Position numbers and translations under genes: made by a program. From Pseudomonadales bacterium (GTDB lineage Bacteria; Pseudomonadota; Gammaproteobacteria; Pseudomonadales; Pseudohongiellaceae), in NCBI GenBank assembly GCA_022827425.1, contig JAJDSZ010000129.1, forward strand, positions 1 through 64,000: a stretch of 64,000 nt of DNA, read 5' to 3'. The notes beneath the pieces are model-generated. The model ran no database searches. It had not been told where the DNA came from and was given only the letters and a program-made list of their open reading frames with translations. Position 1 is the stretch's first letter, and each line of letters begins with the position of its first letter. Shown here one piece after another: positions 43,713 to 53,745 of the stretch.

Positions 43713-44333
43713 CTACTTGGAGTACAACTCCACGATCAGGTTCTCGTTGATTTCGGATGGCAGGTCGGCCCGCTCGGGGACCCGGGTGAACTGACCTTCC
43801 ATCTTGCCGGGGTCAACCGAAACCCAGTCCACTTCGGTTCTTTGCGACGCCATGTCCAGCGCGGACTTGATCCGCAACTGCTGCTTGGCCCGCTCGCGCA
43901 CGGCGACCACATCCCCGGCATTCACCTGGAATGAGGGGATGTTCACCAGATCGCCATTGACGCTGATGGATTTGTGCGACACGAGCTGCCGCGCCTCGGC
44001 GCGGGTGGAGCCGAAGCCCATGCGGTACACCACATTGTCGAGCCGGCATTCCAGCAGTTGCAGCAGATTCTCGCCGGTGGCGCCCCTGCGCCGGGCGGCT
44101 TCCTTGTAATAGCCGCGGAACTGCTTTTCCAGCACGCCGTAGGTGCGGCGGACCTTCTGTTTTTCCCGCAGTTGCACACCGTAATCCGACAACCTGCCCC
44201 GGCGCTGGCCGTGCTGGCCGGGAATCACCTCGGACTTGCACTTGTTCTCGAACGGGCGGACACCGCTTTTCAGGAACAGGTCGGTGCCTTCCCGGCGGGA
44301 CAACTTGCATTTCGGGCCCAGATATCTGGCCAT
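43713..44333 (-). CDS. rpsD: 30S ribosomal protein S4
   Basis: A 206-residue protein starting [20 protein letters not shown]. The S4 RNA-binding domain is at about residues 95-160 ([27 protein letters not shown]). S4 nucleates 30S assembly and in E. coli represses the alpha operon. An upstream open frame exists but the ATG at 44333 is standard. The usual zinc cysteines of some S4 proteins are absent. Confidence 0.98.
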   Translation of the reverse strand: MARYLGPKCKLSRREGTDLFLKSGVRPFENKCKSEVIPGQHGQRRGRLSDYGVQLREKQKVRRTYGVLEKQFRGYYKEAARRRGATGENLLQLLECRLDNVVYRMGFGSTRAEARQLVSHKSISVNGDLVNIPSFQVNAGDVVAVRERAKQQLRIKSALDMASQRTEVDWVSVDPGKMEGQFTRVPERADLPSEINENLIVELYSK

Positions 44334-44353
44334 ACTCGGTCTCCTTCGCCTTC

Positions 44354-44749
44354 CTACACGCGCCGCTTCTTGGGCGGGCGGCAACCGTTGTGTGGAATGG
44401 GAGTCACATCGGTAATATTGTTGACCCGCAACCCGCAGGCATTGAGCGCCCGCACCGCGGATTCGCGGCCCGGGCCGGGGCCGTTCACTTTCACGTCCAC
44501 GTTCTGCAAGCGGTACAGTTCCATGGCGGTGCGACCGGCCTTTTCCGCCGCCACCTGGGCGGCGAAGGGCGTGCTCTTGCGCGAGCCGCGGAATCCCGAA
44601 CCGCCGGCGGTGGCCCAGGTCAGGGTGTTTCCCTGCCGGTCGGTAATGGAAATGATCGTGTTGTTGAAGGACGCATGAATGTGCACCACGCCGTCTGAGA
44701 CTTCGCTGCGCGCTTTCTTGCGCCCGGATTTCGCTTTTGCTGTGGCCAT
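44354..44749 (-). CDS. rpsK: 30S ribosomal protein S11
   Basis: A 131-residue protein with [46 protein letters not shown] and the basic C-terminus [12 protein letters not shown]11 forms part of the 30S platform near the mRNA exit. It lies between rpsM and rpsD. Three bases separate it from rpsM. Confidence 0.98.
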   Translation of the reverse strand: MATAKAKSGRKKARSEVSDGVVHIHASFNNTIISITDRQGNTLTWATAGGSGFRGSRKSTPFAAQVAAEKAGRTAMELYRLQNVDVKVNGPGPGRESAVRALNACGLRVNNITDVTPIPHNGCRPPKKRRV

Positions 44750-44752
44750 GGT

Positions 44753-45109
44753 CTACTTCCTGATCGGCTTGCGCGGACCCTTGCGGGTGCGGGCATTGGT
44801 CTTGGTGCGTTGTCCGCGCACCGGCAGCGAACGGCGATGCCGGATGCCGCGGTTGCAGCCAAGGTCCATCAGCCGCTTGATGTTCATGGACGTTTCCCGC
44901 CGCAGATCTCCCTCGGTGGGGATCTTGACGACTTCGGCCCGGATCGAATCGAGCTGCTCCGGGCTGAGTTCGGCGGTGCGGGTCGCGGGCTCGATGCCGG
45001 CGGCCTCGCAGATCGCCCCGGCCATGGTCGGCCCTATGCCATAAACATACCGCAGCGAAATCACGATATGCTTGTTGTCCGGTATGTTCACTCCGGCAAT
45101 ACGTGCCAT
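44753..45109 (-). CDS. rpsM: 30S ribosomal protein S13
   Basis: A 118-residue protein starting [26 protein letters not shown] and ending with the basic [22 protein letters not shown]13 lies in the 30S head and contacts P-site tRNA and the large subunit. It begins the alpha operon; the space between it and rpmJ is filled by two tandem family B repeats. Confidence 0.98.
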   Translation of the reverse strand: MARIAGVNIPDNKHIVISLRYVYGIGPTMAGAICEAAGIEPATRTAELSPEQLDSIRAEVVKIPTEGDLRRETSMNIKRLMDLGCNRGIRHRRSLPVRGQRTKTNARTRKGPRKPIRK

Positions 45110-45134
45110 AAATTCACTCCAAATCTGGTTCGCT

Positions 45135-45318
45135 CATGCCATCCCTGGCGCGGCTCTTCGGACTTCGCCAAACCCCAGTCTTGGCATCCTTGGCAAGCCG
45201 TTCGTCCAGCCACCGAGCACAGCTCGGTGTCGCTCGTCCTGCGCACGAAGCTGCGCTTCGTAAACGCTTGGCCTCGCCCCTCAAAGAGCTTCGCTCTTTG
45301 TCGGCTGCGCCGACCGGG
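45135..45318. repeat. family B hairpin-mosaic repeat, long version
   Basis: Same ends as the copies at 4457 and 45343, but with an extra 70-80 base module in the middle. The extra module contains the hairpin strings GAGCACAGCTC and GAAGCTGCGCTTC. These also occur in the partial copy near 56951. Located 25 bases upstream of rpsM. Confidence 0.88.
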
Positions 45319-45342
45319 CAACCTGCCCTAGCCTGGCTTGCT

Positions 45343-45456
45343 CATGCCATCCCTGGCGCGGCTCTTTGGGCTTCGCCAAACCCCAGTCTCGCCATCCGTG
45401 GCGAGCCGTTCGGCCCTCAAAGAGCTTCGTTCTTTGTCGGCTGCGCCGACCGGGCC
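45343..45456. repeat. family B hairpin-mosaic repeat, short version
   Basis: Directly next to the long copy at 45135-45318, same orientation. It holds CATGCCATCCCTGGCG, CTCGCCATCCGTGGCGAG, CAAAGAGCTTCGTTCTTTG and GTCGGCTGCGCCGAC. It begins immediately after the rpmJ stop codon. Confidence 0.9.
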
Positions 45457-45573
45457 TCACCCCTGCCGCTGTTTGTGGCGGGGTTCGGCGCTGCAGATCA
45501 CCCGGATGACGCCATTGCGTTTGATGATCTTGCAGTTGCGGCAAATCCTCTTGACCGATGCTCGCACTTTCAT
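45457..45573 (-). CDS. rpmJ: 50S ribosomal protein L36
   Basis: A 38-residue protein: [20 protein letters not shown], then [18 protein letters not shown]. The C-x2-C ... C ... H zinc set of the usual (C+) form is present. It is the last gene of the spc operon, 25 bases after secY. Its stop codon touches the family B repeat. It is short, but unmistakable. Confidence 0.96.
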   Translation of the reverse strand: MKVRASVKRICRNCKIIKRNGVIRVICSAEPRHKQRQG

Positions 45574-45598
45574 GACATTCCCCTCTTTCGGAATTCCG

Positions 45599-46924
45599 CT
45601 AGATTCCCGACCGGCCGTAAGCGCCGAGCCGGGACTTCTTCATCAGCGAGTCATATTGATGTGACATAAGGTGCGACTGCACCTGGGACCAGAAATCCAT
45701 GGTCACCACCACGGAAATCAGCAATGCCGTTCCACCGAGGTTGAACGGCACATTGGCCAGCATCTGCATGAAATTCGGCAGCAGGCAGACCAGGGTGATG
45801 TAGATCGCGCCGAACATGGTCAGCCTGGTAATTACGCCGTCGATGTACTTTGCGGTTTGCTCGCCGGGCCGGATGCCGGGAATGAACGCCCCGGAGCGGC
45901 GCAGATTGTCCGCTACATCCCGCGGGTTGAACACCAGCGCGGTGTAGAAAAAACAGAAAAAGATGATCATCGCGCTGAAAATGATGATGTACAGCGGCTG
46001 GCCGGGGCCGATGAGCAGGGCGAGATCCTGCAGCCATTCGGCGCTTTCCGACTGGCCGAACCACTGCCCGAGCGAGGCCGGGAAGAGCAGGATGCTGCTG
46101 GCGAAAATCGCCGGAATCACTCCCGCCATGTTGATCTTCAGCGGCAGGTGGCTGGCCTGGGCCTGATACATCTTGCGGCCCTGCTGGCGCTTGGCGTAGT
46201 TCACGGTGATGCGGCGCTGGGCGCGCTCCACATAGACGATGCAGCCCACCACGCCAACGGCGATCAGGCCCACCACGAGCAGCAGCACGCCATTGATCTG
46301 GCCTTCGTAGGCCTGGGTCAGCGAAGTGCCCACGGCAGCCGGGAAACCCGCCACGATGCCTGCGAAGATCAGCATGGAAATGCCGTTGCCGACGCCTTTT
46401 TCGGTGATCTGTTCCCCCAGCCACATCAGGAACATGGCGCCGGTCACCAGGGAAATGATCGCGGTGAGGGTGAAGGCGGGGCCGGGGTTGTAGGCCAGGG
46501 GCGTGAGCAGGCCCATGGTCATGGCGGTGCCCTGCACCGTGGCCAGGGCCAGGGCGCCCCAGCGGGTGTACTGGGTGATCTTGCGCCGGCCCGATTCGCC
46601 TTCCTTCTTCAACTGGTCGAGCTGGGGGCTGACCGCGGTGAGCAACTGCATGATGATCGAGGCGGAAATGTAGGGCATGATGCCCAGGGCGACGATGCTC
46701 ATGCGCTCCAGGGCGCCGCCGGAGAACATGTTGAACAGGTCGGCGAAAGTGCCTTCGGTCTGGGAAAAGAAGGCCTGCAATTGCAGGGGGTCGATTCCCG
46801 GCACCGGAATATGGGTGCCCACGCGATAGACGAAAATCGCGAACAGCAAAAACAGCAGGCGCGACTTCAGTTCGCCAAGGCCGGCGCCGATGTTCTCGGG
46901 ATTGATGCCTGGTGCTTTCGCCAT
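45599..46924 (-). CDS. secY: protein translocase subunit SecY
   Basis: A 441-residue inner-membrane protein with ten helices. [31 protein letters not shown], the plug region [27 protein letters not shown] and the C-terminal [27 protein letters not shown] are typical. It forms the SecYEG channel for exported and membrane proteins. It follows rplO after six bases. Confidence 0.98.
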   Translation of the reverse strand: MAKAPGINPENIGAGLGELKSRLLFLLFAIFVYRVGTHIPVPGIDPLQLQAFFSQTEGTFADLFNMFSGGALERMSIVALGIMPYISASIIMQLLTAVSPQLDQLKKEGESGRRKITQYTRWGALALATVQGTAMTMGLLTPLAYNPGPAFTLTAIISLVTGAMFLMWLGEQITEKGVGNGISMLIFAGIVAGFPAAVGTSLTQAYEGQINGVLLLVVGLIAVGVVGCIVYVERAQRRITVNYAKRQQGRKMYQAQASHLPLKINMAGVIPAIFASSILLFPASLGQWFGQSESAEWLQDLALLIGPGQPLYIIIFSAMIIFFCFFYTALVFNPRDVADNLRRSGAFIPGIRPGEQTAKYIDGVITRLTMFGAIYITLVCLLPNFMQMLANVPFNLGGTALLISVVVTMDFWSQVQSHLMSHQYDSLMKKSRLGAYGRSGI

Positions 46925-46930
46925 GGTGGA

Positions 46931-47587
46931 TTACCCGTCCTCGCCTTCCACGCCACTGTCCTTCTGCGCGGCTTTCCCTTCACTGTCATTCTGCGCGGAG
47001 TGAAGCGGAGTCGCAGAATCTCCCGCATCTTCCCCATCCTTTTCGGGTTTTGCGCCACCTGCCTGGGATTCCGCGACTTCGCGCGGAATGACAGCAGGGG
47101 GGCGCGTGTCTTCCGCAGGGGGGGGCGCGTTTTCCGCGGGGCTCTGGTTCCAGTCGCCGATGACCTTGCCGCCGGCGGCTTCGATGGCGGCCCGGGCGCC
47201 CTTGCTGACCCGCAGCCCCTGTACGGTTAGCGCCCGGGTCACATCGCCGGAAAGCATGACCCTGGCGCGCTTGATATTGGCCTGCACCACGCCGGCCTTG
47301 CACAGGGTGTCGAGATCAATGACTTCGGCATCGATCCGGTTCAGTTCCGAAGTGCGGACCTCAGCGGTCACCCGGCCCACCCGGGAAGTAAAGCCGAACT
47401 TGGGCAGACGCATCTGCAACGGCATCTGGCCGCCTTCGAATCCGGGGCGAACGCCGCCGCCGGAGCGGGAATTCTGCCCCTTGTGCCCCTTGCCGCAGGT
47501 CTTGCCGAAACCGCTGCCCATGCCGCGGCCGACGCGCTTTCTCGCCTTGCCGCTGCCCGGGGCCGGTTTCAGGTCATTCAGTCGCAT
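46931..47587 (-). CDS. rplO: 50S ribosomal protein L15 with repeat-encoded C-terminal extension
   Basis: A 218-residue protein; L15 is normally about 144. Residues 1-145 are a full L15 ([30 protein letters not shown] ... [19 protein letters not shown]). Residues 146-218 are an acidic, low-complexity tail. Residues about 166-202 are the translation of a family A palindromic repeat ([10 protein letters not shown] from one arm, [13 protein letters not shown] from the other). The frame stays open through the repeat and ends six bases before secY. The remainder of the tail is rich in Pro, Glu, Asp and Gly. L15 binds 23S rRNA; the tail would be expected on the ribosome surface. Confidence 0.95.
   Translation of the reverse strand: MRLNDLKPAPGSGKARKRVGRGMGSGFGKTCGKGHKGQNSRSGGGVRPGFEGGQMPLQMRLPKFGFTSRVGRVTAEVRTSELNRIDAEVIDLDTLCKAGVVQANIKRARVMLSGDVTRALTVQGLRVSKGARAAIEAAGGKVIGDWNQSPAENAPPPAEDTRPPAVIPREVAESQAGGAKPEKDGEDAGDSATPLHSAQNDSEGKAAQKDSGVEGEDG
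46985..47092. repeat. family A palindromic repeat inside the rplO coding sequence
   Basis: Arms GTCATTCTGCGCGGAG and CGCGCGGAATGAC with inner arms GAGTCGCAGAATCTC and GGGATTCCGCGACTTC. The centre (about 40 bases) differs from other copies. It is wholly within the open frame of rplO. Confidence 0.88.
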
Positions 47588-47626
47588 TTGCCCAACTCCG
47601 TTCTCTGTTTGCCGCCAACGATCCCG

Positions 47627-47824
47627 CTAGGCCGATTCCACGGCGAGCAGGTGGCTGATCTTGTTGATCATGCCGCGCACCGCCGGGGTGTCTTCGACTT
47701 CCACGGTCTGGTGCATGCGGCGCAGGCCAAGCCCTTTCACGCACAGCTTGTGCCTGGGCTGGGCCCCGATGGGGCTGCGCACCAGGGTTACCCGGACGGT
47801 TGCCTTGGATTTCGCCTTCGCCAT
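47627..47824 (-). CDS. rpmD: 50S ribosomal protein L30
   Basis: A 65-residue protein: [50 protein letters not shown] is the complete L30 domain. The ATG at 47824 gives the usual length; the frame is open a little further upstream. It lies between rpsE and rplO in the spc operon. Confidence 0.96.
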   Translation of the reverse strand: MAKAKSKATVRVTLVRSPIGAQPRHKLCVKGLGLRRMHQTVEVEDTPAVRGMINKISHLLAVESA

Positions 47825-47828
47825 TTTC

Positions 47829-48338
47829 TCAGCCCAGAATCTCGTCAACCGATTTGCCGCGCCGGTAGGCCACGTCTTCCGGCGAGCGCATGTCGCGCAG
47901 GCCCTTGAAAGTCGCCCGCACCACGTTCACCGGATTGGTGGAGCCATAGCACTTGGCGAGCACATCCTGCACGCCGGCGAGTTCGAGTATGGCGCGCATG
48001 GCGCCGCCGGCGATCACGCCGGTGCCTTCCGAGGCCGGCTGCATGTACACCTTCGACGCGCCGTGGCGGGCCTTGATGGGATATTGCAGGGTCTGGCCAT
48101 CGAGATTGACCGTGATCATGTTGCGGCGCGCGGATTCCATCGCCTTCTGAATGGCGAGTGGGACTTCCCGGGCCTTGCCGCGACCGAAACCGACCCGGCC
48201 ATTGCCGTCGCCCACCGCGGTGAGCGCGGTAAAGCCGAAGATCCGACCGCCCTTGACCACCTTGGCGACACGATTGACCTGGATCAGCTTCTCCTGCAGA
48301 CCCTCTTCGTTCTTTTCCGCCGTTTCTCTGAATGCCAT
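47829..48338 (-). CDS. rpsE: 30S ribosomal protein S5
   Basis: A 169-residue protein. The N-terminal double-stranded RNA-binding domain is [45 protein letters not shown], followed by [44 protein letters not shown]5 helps mRNA unwinding and translational accuracy. Four bases separate it from rpmD. Confidence 0.98.
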   Translation of the reverse strand: MAFRETAEKNEEGLQEKLIQVNRVAKVVKGGRIFGFTALTAVGDGNGRVGFGRGKAREVPLAIQKAMESARRNMITVNLDGQTLQYPIKARHGASKVYMQPASEGTGVIAGGAMRAILELAGVQDVLAKCYGSTNPVNVVRATFKGLRDMRSPEDVAYRRGKSVDEILG

Positions 48339-48347
48339 ATTGAATAC

Positions 48348-48698
48348 CTAGAACTTCAAGCCCGCTTCCCGGGCCGCTTCCGCCAGGGCCTTGACGCGAC
48401 CGTGGTAGGCGTAGCCCGAACGGTCGAAAGCCACCGTGTCGATTCCCGCCGCGAGGGCGCGCTCGGCGATGCGTTGGCCCACCTTGCCGGCGGCCTCGAT
48501 ATTGCCCGTGGCGCCGCCGCGCTGGTCCTTCTCCACGGTGGAGGCGCAGGCCAGCACCGAGGCGCCGCCGGGAGCGATGATCTGGGCGTACATATGCCTG
48601 GGCGAGCGAAACACGCACAGGCGGTTGATACCCTGTTGCCGAATCCGCGCCCTCGCTCTTCGCGCCCGGCGCAGGCGGGCGTCTTTCTTTACACTCAC
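48348..48698 (-). CDS. rplR: 50S ribosomal protein L18
   Basis: A 116-residue protein. After a GTG start it reads [44 protein letters not shown] and ends [26 protein letters not shown]18 binds 5S rRNA. GAGG lies eight bases upstream of the GTG at 48698; the frame remains open upstream through rplF without similarity, so the GTG is used. Confidence 0.96.
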   Translation of the reverse strand: MSVKKDARLRRARRARARIRQQGINRLCVFRSPRHMYAQIIAPGGASVLACASTVEKDQRGGATGNIEAAGKVGQRIAERALAAGIDTVAFDRSGYAYHGRVKALAEAAREAGLKF

Positions 48699-48708
48699 AA
48701 TCTGGCCT

Positions 48709-49242
48709 CTACTTCTTCTTCGCCTCTTTCGAGAACACGCGCTCGCCCACATAGCGAACACCCTTGCCCTTGTAGGGTTCGGGCGGGCGGAAAGCGCGGA
48801 TTTCGGCGGCCACCTGGCCCACTTTCTGCTTGTCCGCCCCGCTGACGCTGATTTCCGTCTGGGACGGCGTTTCCACCTTGACGCCATCGGGAACGGCGTA
48901 ATCAATGGGGTGGGAATAGCCCAGGGTCAGATTCAGCTTCGACCCCTGGGCCCTGGCGCGATAGCCGACACCGCGCAGTTCCAGTTTTTTCTCATAGCCT
49001 TCGGAAACCCCGGTGACCATGTTGCGCAGCAGGGAATGCACGGTTCCCACCATGGCGTTGGCCCGCCGCGAATTTCGCCGGGTGCTGACCCGCAGGCCTT
49101 CATCGCCCTGGGCCACCTCGACTTCCACCGGCAGCGCGAGCTGCAGGGAACCCTTGCCGCCCTTGACGGAGACTTCTCCGCCGCGCAGCACCGCTTCCAC
49201 GCCTTCGGGAAGCCGCACCGGATTGTTGGCCATTCTCGACAT
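48709..49242 (-). CDS. rplF: 50S ribosomal protein L6
   Basis: A 177-residue protein starting [19 protein letters not shown]. Two similar domains are present; the second contains [38 protein letters not shown] and ends [21 protein letters not shown]6 lies near the sarcin-ricin region of 23S rRNA. It is between rpsH and rplR. Confidence 0.98.
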   Translation of the reverse strand: MSRMANNPVRLPEGVEAVLRGGEVSVKGGKGSLQLALPVEVEVAQGDEGLRVSTRRNSRRANAMVGTVHSLLRNMVTGVSEGYEKKLELRGVGYRARAQGSKLNLTLGYSHPIDYAVPDGVKVETPSQTEISVSGADKQKVGQVAAEIRAFRPPEPYKGKGVRYVGERVFSKEAKKK

Positions 49243-49262
49243 GGTCTGGTTCCTGTTTCCGC

Positions 49263-49658
49263 CTAGAACACCGTGCAGATCACTTCGCCGCCGACGCCTT
49301 TCGCCCGGGCCTGGCGGTCGGTCATCAGGCCCAGATTGGTGGACATGATGACGGTGCCGAGACCGGCGCGGTTGCTGGGCAAATCGTCCTTGCCGCGGTA
49401 GCTGCGCAGGCCGGGACGGCTTACCCGCTTGATCTCCTCGATGGCGGGCACACCATTGACGTACTTCAGCGCCACTTCGATTTCCGGCTTGCCGCCGTTG
49501 TCGTCCACCGAATAGGACTGGATGTAGCCCTCCTCGAGCAGCAGCCCGCAGATGGCAAGCTTGATCTTCGACGCCGGGCAGCGCACGGTTTCCAGTTTGG
49601 CCATTTGCGCATTGCGGATGCGGGTCAGGTAATCGGCGATCGGGTCGGTCATGCTCAT
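49263..49658 (-). CDS. rpsH: 30S ribosomal protein S8
   Basis: A 131-residue protein: [46 protein letters not shown] and the C-terminal [33 protein letters not shown] are standard. S8 binds the centre of 16S rRNA and in E. coli represses the spc operon by binding its mRNA near rplE. It lies between rpsN and rplF. Confidence 0.98.
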   Translation of the reverse strand: MSMTDPIADYLTRIRNAQMAKLETVRCPASKIKLAICGLLLEEGYIQSYSVDDNGGKPEIEVALKYVNGVPAIEEIKRVSRPGLRSYRGKDDLPSNRAGLGTVIMSTNLGLMTDRQARAKGVGGEVICTVF

Positions 49659-49671
49659 GGTGATTCCCCGC

Positions 49672-49977
49672 CTACCAGCTCGCTTTCACCAGGCCCGGCA
49701 CATCGCCGCGCATGGCCGCTTCGCGCAGCTTGTTGCGGCACAGGCCGAACTTGCGAAACACGCCCCGGGGCCTGCCGGTAAGCCGGCAGCGCCGCACAAC
49801 CCGCACCGGGCTCGCGTTTCGCGGCAGCTTCTGCAATTTCATCTGCGCTTCCCATTTTTCCTCGCCGCCCGCTTTCGAGTCGGCTAGCACCGCTTTCAGC
49901 GCGTCGCGACGGGCGGCGTACCGCCGCACGGTCTTCATTCGCTTCGCTTCCCTGGCGATCATTGAAACTTTTGCCAT
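49672..49977 (-). CDS. rpsN: 30S ribosomal protein S14
   Basis: A 101-residue protein starting [28 protein letters not shown] with C-terminal [40 protein letters not shown]. It is the longer type without the four-cysteine zinc site. S14 completes the 30S head. The frame is open upstream to 50025, but MAKVSM is the family start. Confidence 0.97.
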   Translation of the reverse strand: MAKVSMIAREAKRMKTVRRYAARRDALKAVLADSKAGGEEKWEAQMKLQKLPRNASPVRVVRRCRLTGRPRGVFRKFGLCRNKLREAAMRGDVPGLVKASW

Positions 49978-50021
49978 GTACCCGTCTCCCGCGGCGCCCG
50001 CCGCGTTCGCTCCCGTTGCCG

Positions 50022-50579
50022 TCAACCCGCCGCCGCGCCCATGCCCCGGAAGGGAAAGCGCATGGCGGCGAGCAGGGCCCGCCCCTCTTCGTCGCTGCCG
50101 GCGTCGGTGGTGATAATGATGTCGAGCCCCCGGATCTTGTCGATCTTGTCGTAGTCGATCTCGGGGAAGATGATCTGTTCGCTCACGCCCATGGCGAAAT
50201 TGCCGTTGCCGTCGAAGGATTTCGGATTGAGGCCGCGGAAATCCCGGATTCTGGGGATGGCGATTCCCACCAGCCGCTCGAGAAACTCGTACATCCGCTC
50301 GCCCCGCAGGGTCACCTTGCAGCCGATGGGCCAGCCTTCGCGAATCTTGAATCCCGCCACGCTCTTGCGCGCCCTGGTGATCACCGGCTTCTGGCCGCTG
50401 ATGGCCCGCATGTCGGCGCTGGCGTGCTCCAGGACTTTCTTGTCCGCCACCGCGTCGCCAAGGCCCATGTTGAGCACCACCTTGGTCACCCTGGGCGCCT
50501 GCATGGGATTGGCGTAGCCGAATTGTTTGGTCAAGGCCGGCGCCACTTCCCGCTGATAGAATTTCCTGAATCCCGCCAT
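50022..50579 (-). CDS. rplE: 50S ribosomal protein L5
   Basis: A 185-residue protein. [28 protein letters not shown] and [37 protein letters not shown] are typical, with the [19 protein letters not shown] end. L5 connects 5S rRNA to the central protuberance. The ATG at 50579 is chosen over a GTG at 50588. Confidence 0.97.
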   Translation of the reverse strand: MAGFRKFYQREVAPALTKQFGYANPMQAPRVTKVVLNMGLGDAVADKKVLEHASADMRAISGQKPVITRARKSVAGFKIREGWPIGCKVTLRGERMYEFLERLVGIAIPRIRDFRGLNPKSFDGNGNFAMGVSEQIIFPEIDYDKIDKIRGLDIIITTDAGSDEEGRALLAAMRFPFRGMGAAAG

Positions 50580-50598
50580 TGCTCTCACCAGGCCTGTT

Positions 50599-50913
50599 TC
50601 AGTCTATTGCGTCGCCGCTCGACTTGAAGAAGCGGGTCTTGCCGCCGTCATCGTCGATGCGGATGCCGACCCGGTCTGCCGCGCCGGTGTCGGGATTGAA
50701 TATCGCCACATTGGAAATATGCAGTGGCGCCTCTTTCTCCACGATGCCCCCCGCCTGACCCAGATTGGGATTGGGCCGGGTATGCCGCTTGATCATGTTG
50801 ACCCCCGCGACGATGACCCGGTCATCGCCCACCATGCGGGAGATCGTGCCCCGGGTGCCTTTGTCCCGGCCGGCAATCACGATCACTTCGTCGTCTCTTC
50901 GCAGTTTGCGCAT
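50599..50913 (-). CDS. rplX: 50S ribosomal protein L24
   Basis: A 104-residue protein. The KOW motif is in [27 protein letters not shown], followed by [41 protein letters not shown]24 starts 50S assembly. The ATG at 50913 is preferred to one at 50928. It follows rplN in the spc operon. Confidence 0.97.
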   Translation of the reverse strand: MRKLRRDDEVIVIAGRDKGTRGTISRMVGDDRVIVAGVNMIKRHTRPNPNLGQAGGIVEKEAPLHISNVAIFNPDTGAADRVGIRIDDDGGKTRFFKSSGDAID

Positions 50914-50944
50914 AGCTTGCAGTCCCATCGGCCCCGACAGCCGA

Positions 50945-51313
50945 TTACAACACCTCCGGCGCCAGTGAGATGATCCGCATGAAGCGTTCTTCCCGCAGTT
51001 CCCGGGTAACCGGGCCGAATACCCGGGTGCCGATGGGCGCCTGCTGGTTGTTCAGCAGAATCGCGGCGTTGTCGTCAAAACGGATCAGGGAGCCGTCGCC
51101 CCGGCGCACGCCCTTGCGGGTTCGCACCACGAGCGCGTCGAGCACCTGGCCCTTCTTCACCCTTCCCCGGGGAATCGCCTCCTTCACGGTGACCTTGATG
51201 ATGTCGCCGATTCGGGCATAGCGCCGGTGGGAGCCGCCAAGCACCTTGATGCACATGACCCGGCGCGCGCCGCTGTTGTCGGCCACATCGAGGTAGGATT
51301 GCACTTGAATCAT
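50945..51313 (-). CDS. rplN: 50S ribosomal protein L14
   Basis: A 122-residue protein: [48 protein letters not shown] and the end [18 protein letters not shown] are fully standard. L14 contacts the small subunit. It opens the spc operon; a 90-base gap with a GGGCC...GGCCC hairpin separates it from rpsQ. Confidence 0.98.
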   Translation of the reverse strand: MIQVQSYLDVADNSGARRVMCIKVLGGSHRRYARIGDIIKVTVKEAIPRGRVKKGQVLDALVVRTRKGVRRGDGSLIRFDDNAAILLNNQQAPIGTRVFGPVTRELREERFMRIISLAPEVL

Positions 51314-51403
51314 CGCTCAGTTTCCACCTTTCAATCCCTGGGCCGGACCCCTGGCCCGACATCCGTGACAGCTATCTTCTATCTTCGTGATTTTCATGGG
51401 GCG

Positions 51404-51679
51404 TCAAACTTCCGTGGCCCGCTTGTCGATGGAAACCAGCGCCCAGGACTTGGTGCGGGAGATCGGCCGCACTTCGCGGATGGTCACTTCATCGCCAGGC
51501 CGGCAGTCGTTGTTCGCGTCATGGGCGGCAATCCGGGTGGAGCGCTTGACGATCTTGCCGTACACCGGATGCTTGACCCGCCGTTCCACGAGCACCACGA
51601 TGGACTTGTCCATGCGGTTGCTGATCACCCTGCCCGAAGTCGTGCGTCCCTTTCCCTGTTCCACATTGATTTCTGTCAT
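51404..51679 (-). CDS. rpsQ: 30S ribosomal protein S17
   Basis: A 91-residue OB-fold protein: [46 protein letters not shown] and [18 protein letters not shown] are typical. S17 is an early 16S rRNA binder. It is the last gene of the S10 operon and overlaps the rpmC stop by four bases. Confidence 0.98.
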   Translation of the reverse strand: MTEINVEQGKGRTTSGRVISNRMDKSIVVLVERRVKHPVYGKIVKRSTRIAAHDANNDCRPGDEVTIREVRPISRTKSWALVSIDKRATEV

Positions 51680-51900
51680 TCGCTTTCTTCCACCGCCGTC
51701 AGCGCCGCGTCCGCGGCGGCCTTCTCGGCGAGCAATGTCTTGATTCTGGCAATATCCTTGCGCACCGCCGTCGCCAGATGCGGCTGGCCCAACTGGCCCG
51801 TCGCTTTCTGCATGCGGTAGCCGAACTGCTCCTTGCGCAATTCCTCCAGCCGGGTCTGCAATTCGGCGGGGGTCATTTCCCGCAGTTCGCCCGCTTTCAT
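51676..51900 (-). CDS. rpmC: 50S ribosomal protein L29
   Basis: A 74-residue helical hairpin: [61 protein letters not shown]29 lies at the exit tunnel near the trigger factor site. Its C-terminus is extended by about ten acidic residues. Start may be the ATG at 51900 or the GTG at 51903, which overlaps the rplP stop. Confidence 0.95.
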   Translation of the reverse strand: MKAGELREMTPAELQTRLEELRKEQFGYRMQKATGQLGQPHLATAVRKDIARIKTLLAEKAAADAALTAVEESE

Positions 51901-52313
51901 CACATGACCGTCCGTTTCACAAAACTCGTGCGGAACGGCAGCTTGGCCGCGGCCAGGGAAAACGCGTCCCGGGCCAGTTCCTCGTCCACGCCTTCAATCT
52001 CGAACATGACCCGGCCCGGCTGGATCTGGGCGACCCAGTATTCGACATTGCCCTTGCCCTTGCCCTGGCGCACTTCGAGCGGCTTCTGGGTGATTGGCTT
52101 GTCCGGGAACACCCGGATCCAGATCTTGCCGCCCCGGCGCACCCGGCGCGTCATCGCCCGCCGCGCCGCTTCGATCTGGCGCGCGGTCAGGCGGCCGCGG
52201 CTGACGGCTTTCAGGCCGAACTGGCCGAAATCCACCGAACTGCCGCGGTGGGACAGGCCGCGATTGCGGCCCTTGTGCATCTTGCGAAACTTGGTGCGCT
52301 TGGGCTGTAACAC
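51900..52313 (-). CDS. rplP: 50S ribosomal protein L16
   Basis: A 137-residue protein starting [96 protein letters not shown] is the conserved middle. L16 contacts the A-site tRNA region. Standard place between rpsC and rpmC. Confidence 0.98.
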   Translation of the reverse strand: MLQPKRTKFRKMHKGRNRGLSHRGSSVDFGQFGLKAVSRGRLTARQIEAARRAMTRRVRRGGKIWIRVFPDKPITQKPLEVRQGKGKGNVEYWVAQIQPGRVMFEIEGVDEELARDAFSLAAAKLPFRTSFVKRTVM

Positions 52314-52358
52314 TTTTCCTGACTCTCCTACCGTAATCCGGTCCGGCCCGGCGTCCGC

Positions 52359-53042
52359 CTAGGCCTGGGCCGCCCTGGCGCCGGGCCCGAGCATGGCTTC
52401 GTCGAGATCGAACACCTCGCCCCGGAAAATCCAAACCTTGACGCCGATCACGCCATAGGTGGTGCTGGCTTCCGAGGTGGCGTAGTCGATATCGGCGCGG
52501 AAGGTGTGCAGGGGCACGCGGCCTTCGCGATACCATTCCGAGCGCGCGATTTCCGCGCCGCCGAGGCGGCCGCCCACCTGCACCTTGATGCCTTCGGCGC
52601 CGTGGCGCATGGCGTTCTGCACCGCCCGCTTCATGGCCCGGCGAAACATCACCCGGCGTTCGAGCTGCTGGGCGACGCTGTCGGCGACGAGCTGGGCGTC
52701 GAGGTCGGGCTTGCGGATCTCTTCAATATTCACCTGCACCGCCCGCTGATCGAGCTGCATCAGGTTGGCTAGGGCGGCGCGCAGCTTTTCCACGTCCTCG
52801 CCCTTCTTGCCGATCACGATGCCCGGCCGCGCGGTATGAATCGTGATGCGCGCGGTTTCGGCGGGGCGTTCGATATCCACCCGGGACACCGAGGCGTTGG
52901 CGAGGCGCTTGCGGATGTATTCGCGCACTTTCAGGTCCACGAGCAGGTTGTCCGCGTATTGCTCGCCTTCGGCGTACCACAGCGAGGTGTGCCGCTTGAC
53001 GATGCCAAGCCTGATGCCGGTTGGATGCGCTTTTTGACCCAT
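52359..53042 (-). CDS. rpsC: 30S ribosomal protein S3
   Basis: A 227-residue protein. It opens [26 protein letters not shown], has the KH domain with [16 protein letters not shown], and ends in the standard [15 protein letters not shown] block. S3 lies at the mRNA entry channel. It follows rplV by four bases. Confidence 0.98.
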   Translation of the reverse strand: MGQKAHPTGIRLGIVKRHTSLWYAEGEQYADNLLVDLKVREYIRKRLANASVSRVDIERPAETARITIHTARPGIVIGKKGEDVEKLRAALANLMQLDQRAVQVNIEEIRKPDLDAQLVADSVAQQLERRVMFRRAMKRAVQNAMRHGAEGIKVQVGGRLGGAEIARSEWYREGRVPLHTFRADIDYATSEASTTYGVIGVKVWIFRGEVFDLDEAMLGPGARAAQA

Positions 53043-53046
53043 TTGC

Positions 53047-53415
53047 CTAGTCCTGACTCCCGCCTTTGCCCGCCGCGTCCCACTCGCCGTCGGCTACCTT
53101 GATGGTGATATGGCAGGAGCGCTTGAGAATCCGGTCCGCCCTGCCCTTTGCCCGCGGCCGGATGCGTTTCATGGTGCGCGCCTCGTCCACGCAAATCGTC
53201 GCTATCTTCAATTCGTCCACATCGGCGCCTTCATTGTGTTCGGCGTTGGCGATGGCCGAGTTGAGCAGCTTGCGGATGATCGCCGCGGCTTTCCGGGTGC
53301 TGAAAGTCAGCACCTGCAGGGCTTCCTCCACGGGCTTGCCGCGAACCTGGTCCGCCACGAGCCGCGCCTTCTGCGCCGAAATCCGCGCGCCCCGCAATCT
53401 TGCCGCCACTTCCAT
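53047..53415 (-). CDS. rplV: 50S ribosomal protein L22
   Basis: A 122-residue protein: [56 protein letters not shown] and the loop [29 protein letters not shown]. The loop lines the exit tunnel. The C-terminus has about ten extra residues. It lies between rpsS and rpsC. Confidence 0.98.
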   Translation of the reverse strand: MEVAARLRGARISAQKARLVADQVRGKPVEEALQVLTFSTRKAAAIIRKLLNSAIANAEHNEGADVDELKIATICVDEARTMKRIRPRAKGRADRILKRSCHITIKVADGEWDAAGKGGSQD

Positions 53416-53433
53416 CTCCGTATCTCCCGCCGG

Positions 53434-53712
53434 CTATCGCCGCTTTGCCTTCTTGTCGGCAACATGGCTGCGATAGGTGCGGGTCAGGGCGAACTCGCCG
53501 AGCTTGTGACCCACCATGTCTTCGCTGATGAATACCGGCACATGCTGGCGGCCGTTGTGCACGGCGATCGTCAGGCCGAGCATGTCCGGCGAAATCATCG
53601 ACCGCCGCGACCAGGTCTTGATCGGGCGCTTGTCGTTGTTCTCCGCGGCCTTCTGCACTTTCCTCATCAGGTGCAGATCGATAAAGGGGCCTTTTTTCAA
53701 TGAACGTGGCAC
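53434..53712 (-). CDS. rpsS: 30S ribosomal protein S19
   Basis: A 92-residue protein: [74 protein letters not shown]. Fully standard length and sequence. S19 lies in the 30S head with S13. It follows rplB after 33 bases. Confidence 0.98.
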   Translation of the reverse strand: MPRSLKKGPFIDLHLMRKVQKAAENNDKRPIKTWSRRSMISPDMLGLTIAVHNGRQHVPVFISEDMVGHKLGEFALTRTYRSHVADKKAKRR

Positions 53713-53745
53713 TGCTCGATTCCTCTTTGCTGATCCCGGACGGCC

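Noticed and set aside
45135..45456. CRISPR array at the tandem repeats near rpmJ
   Set aside because: Only two units of different length, with internal hairpin modules and no regular spacers; no cas genes in the window.
45671..47230. A 519-codon plus-strand open frame across secY and rplO
   Set aside because: Runs opposite two certain genes; no domain.
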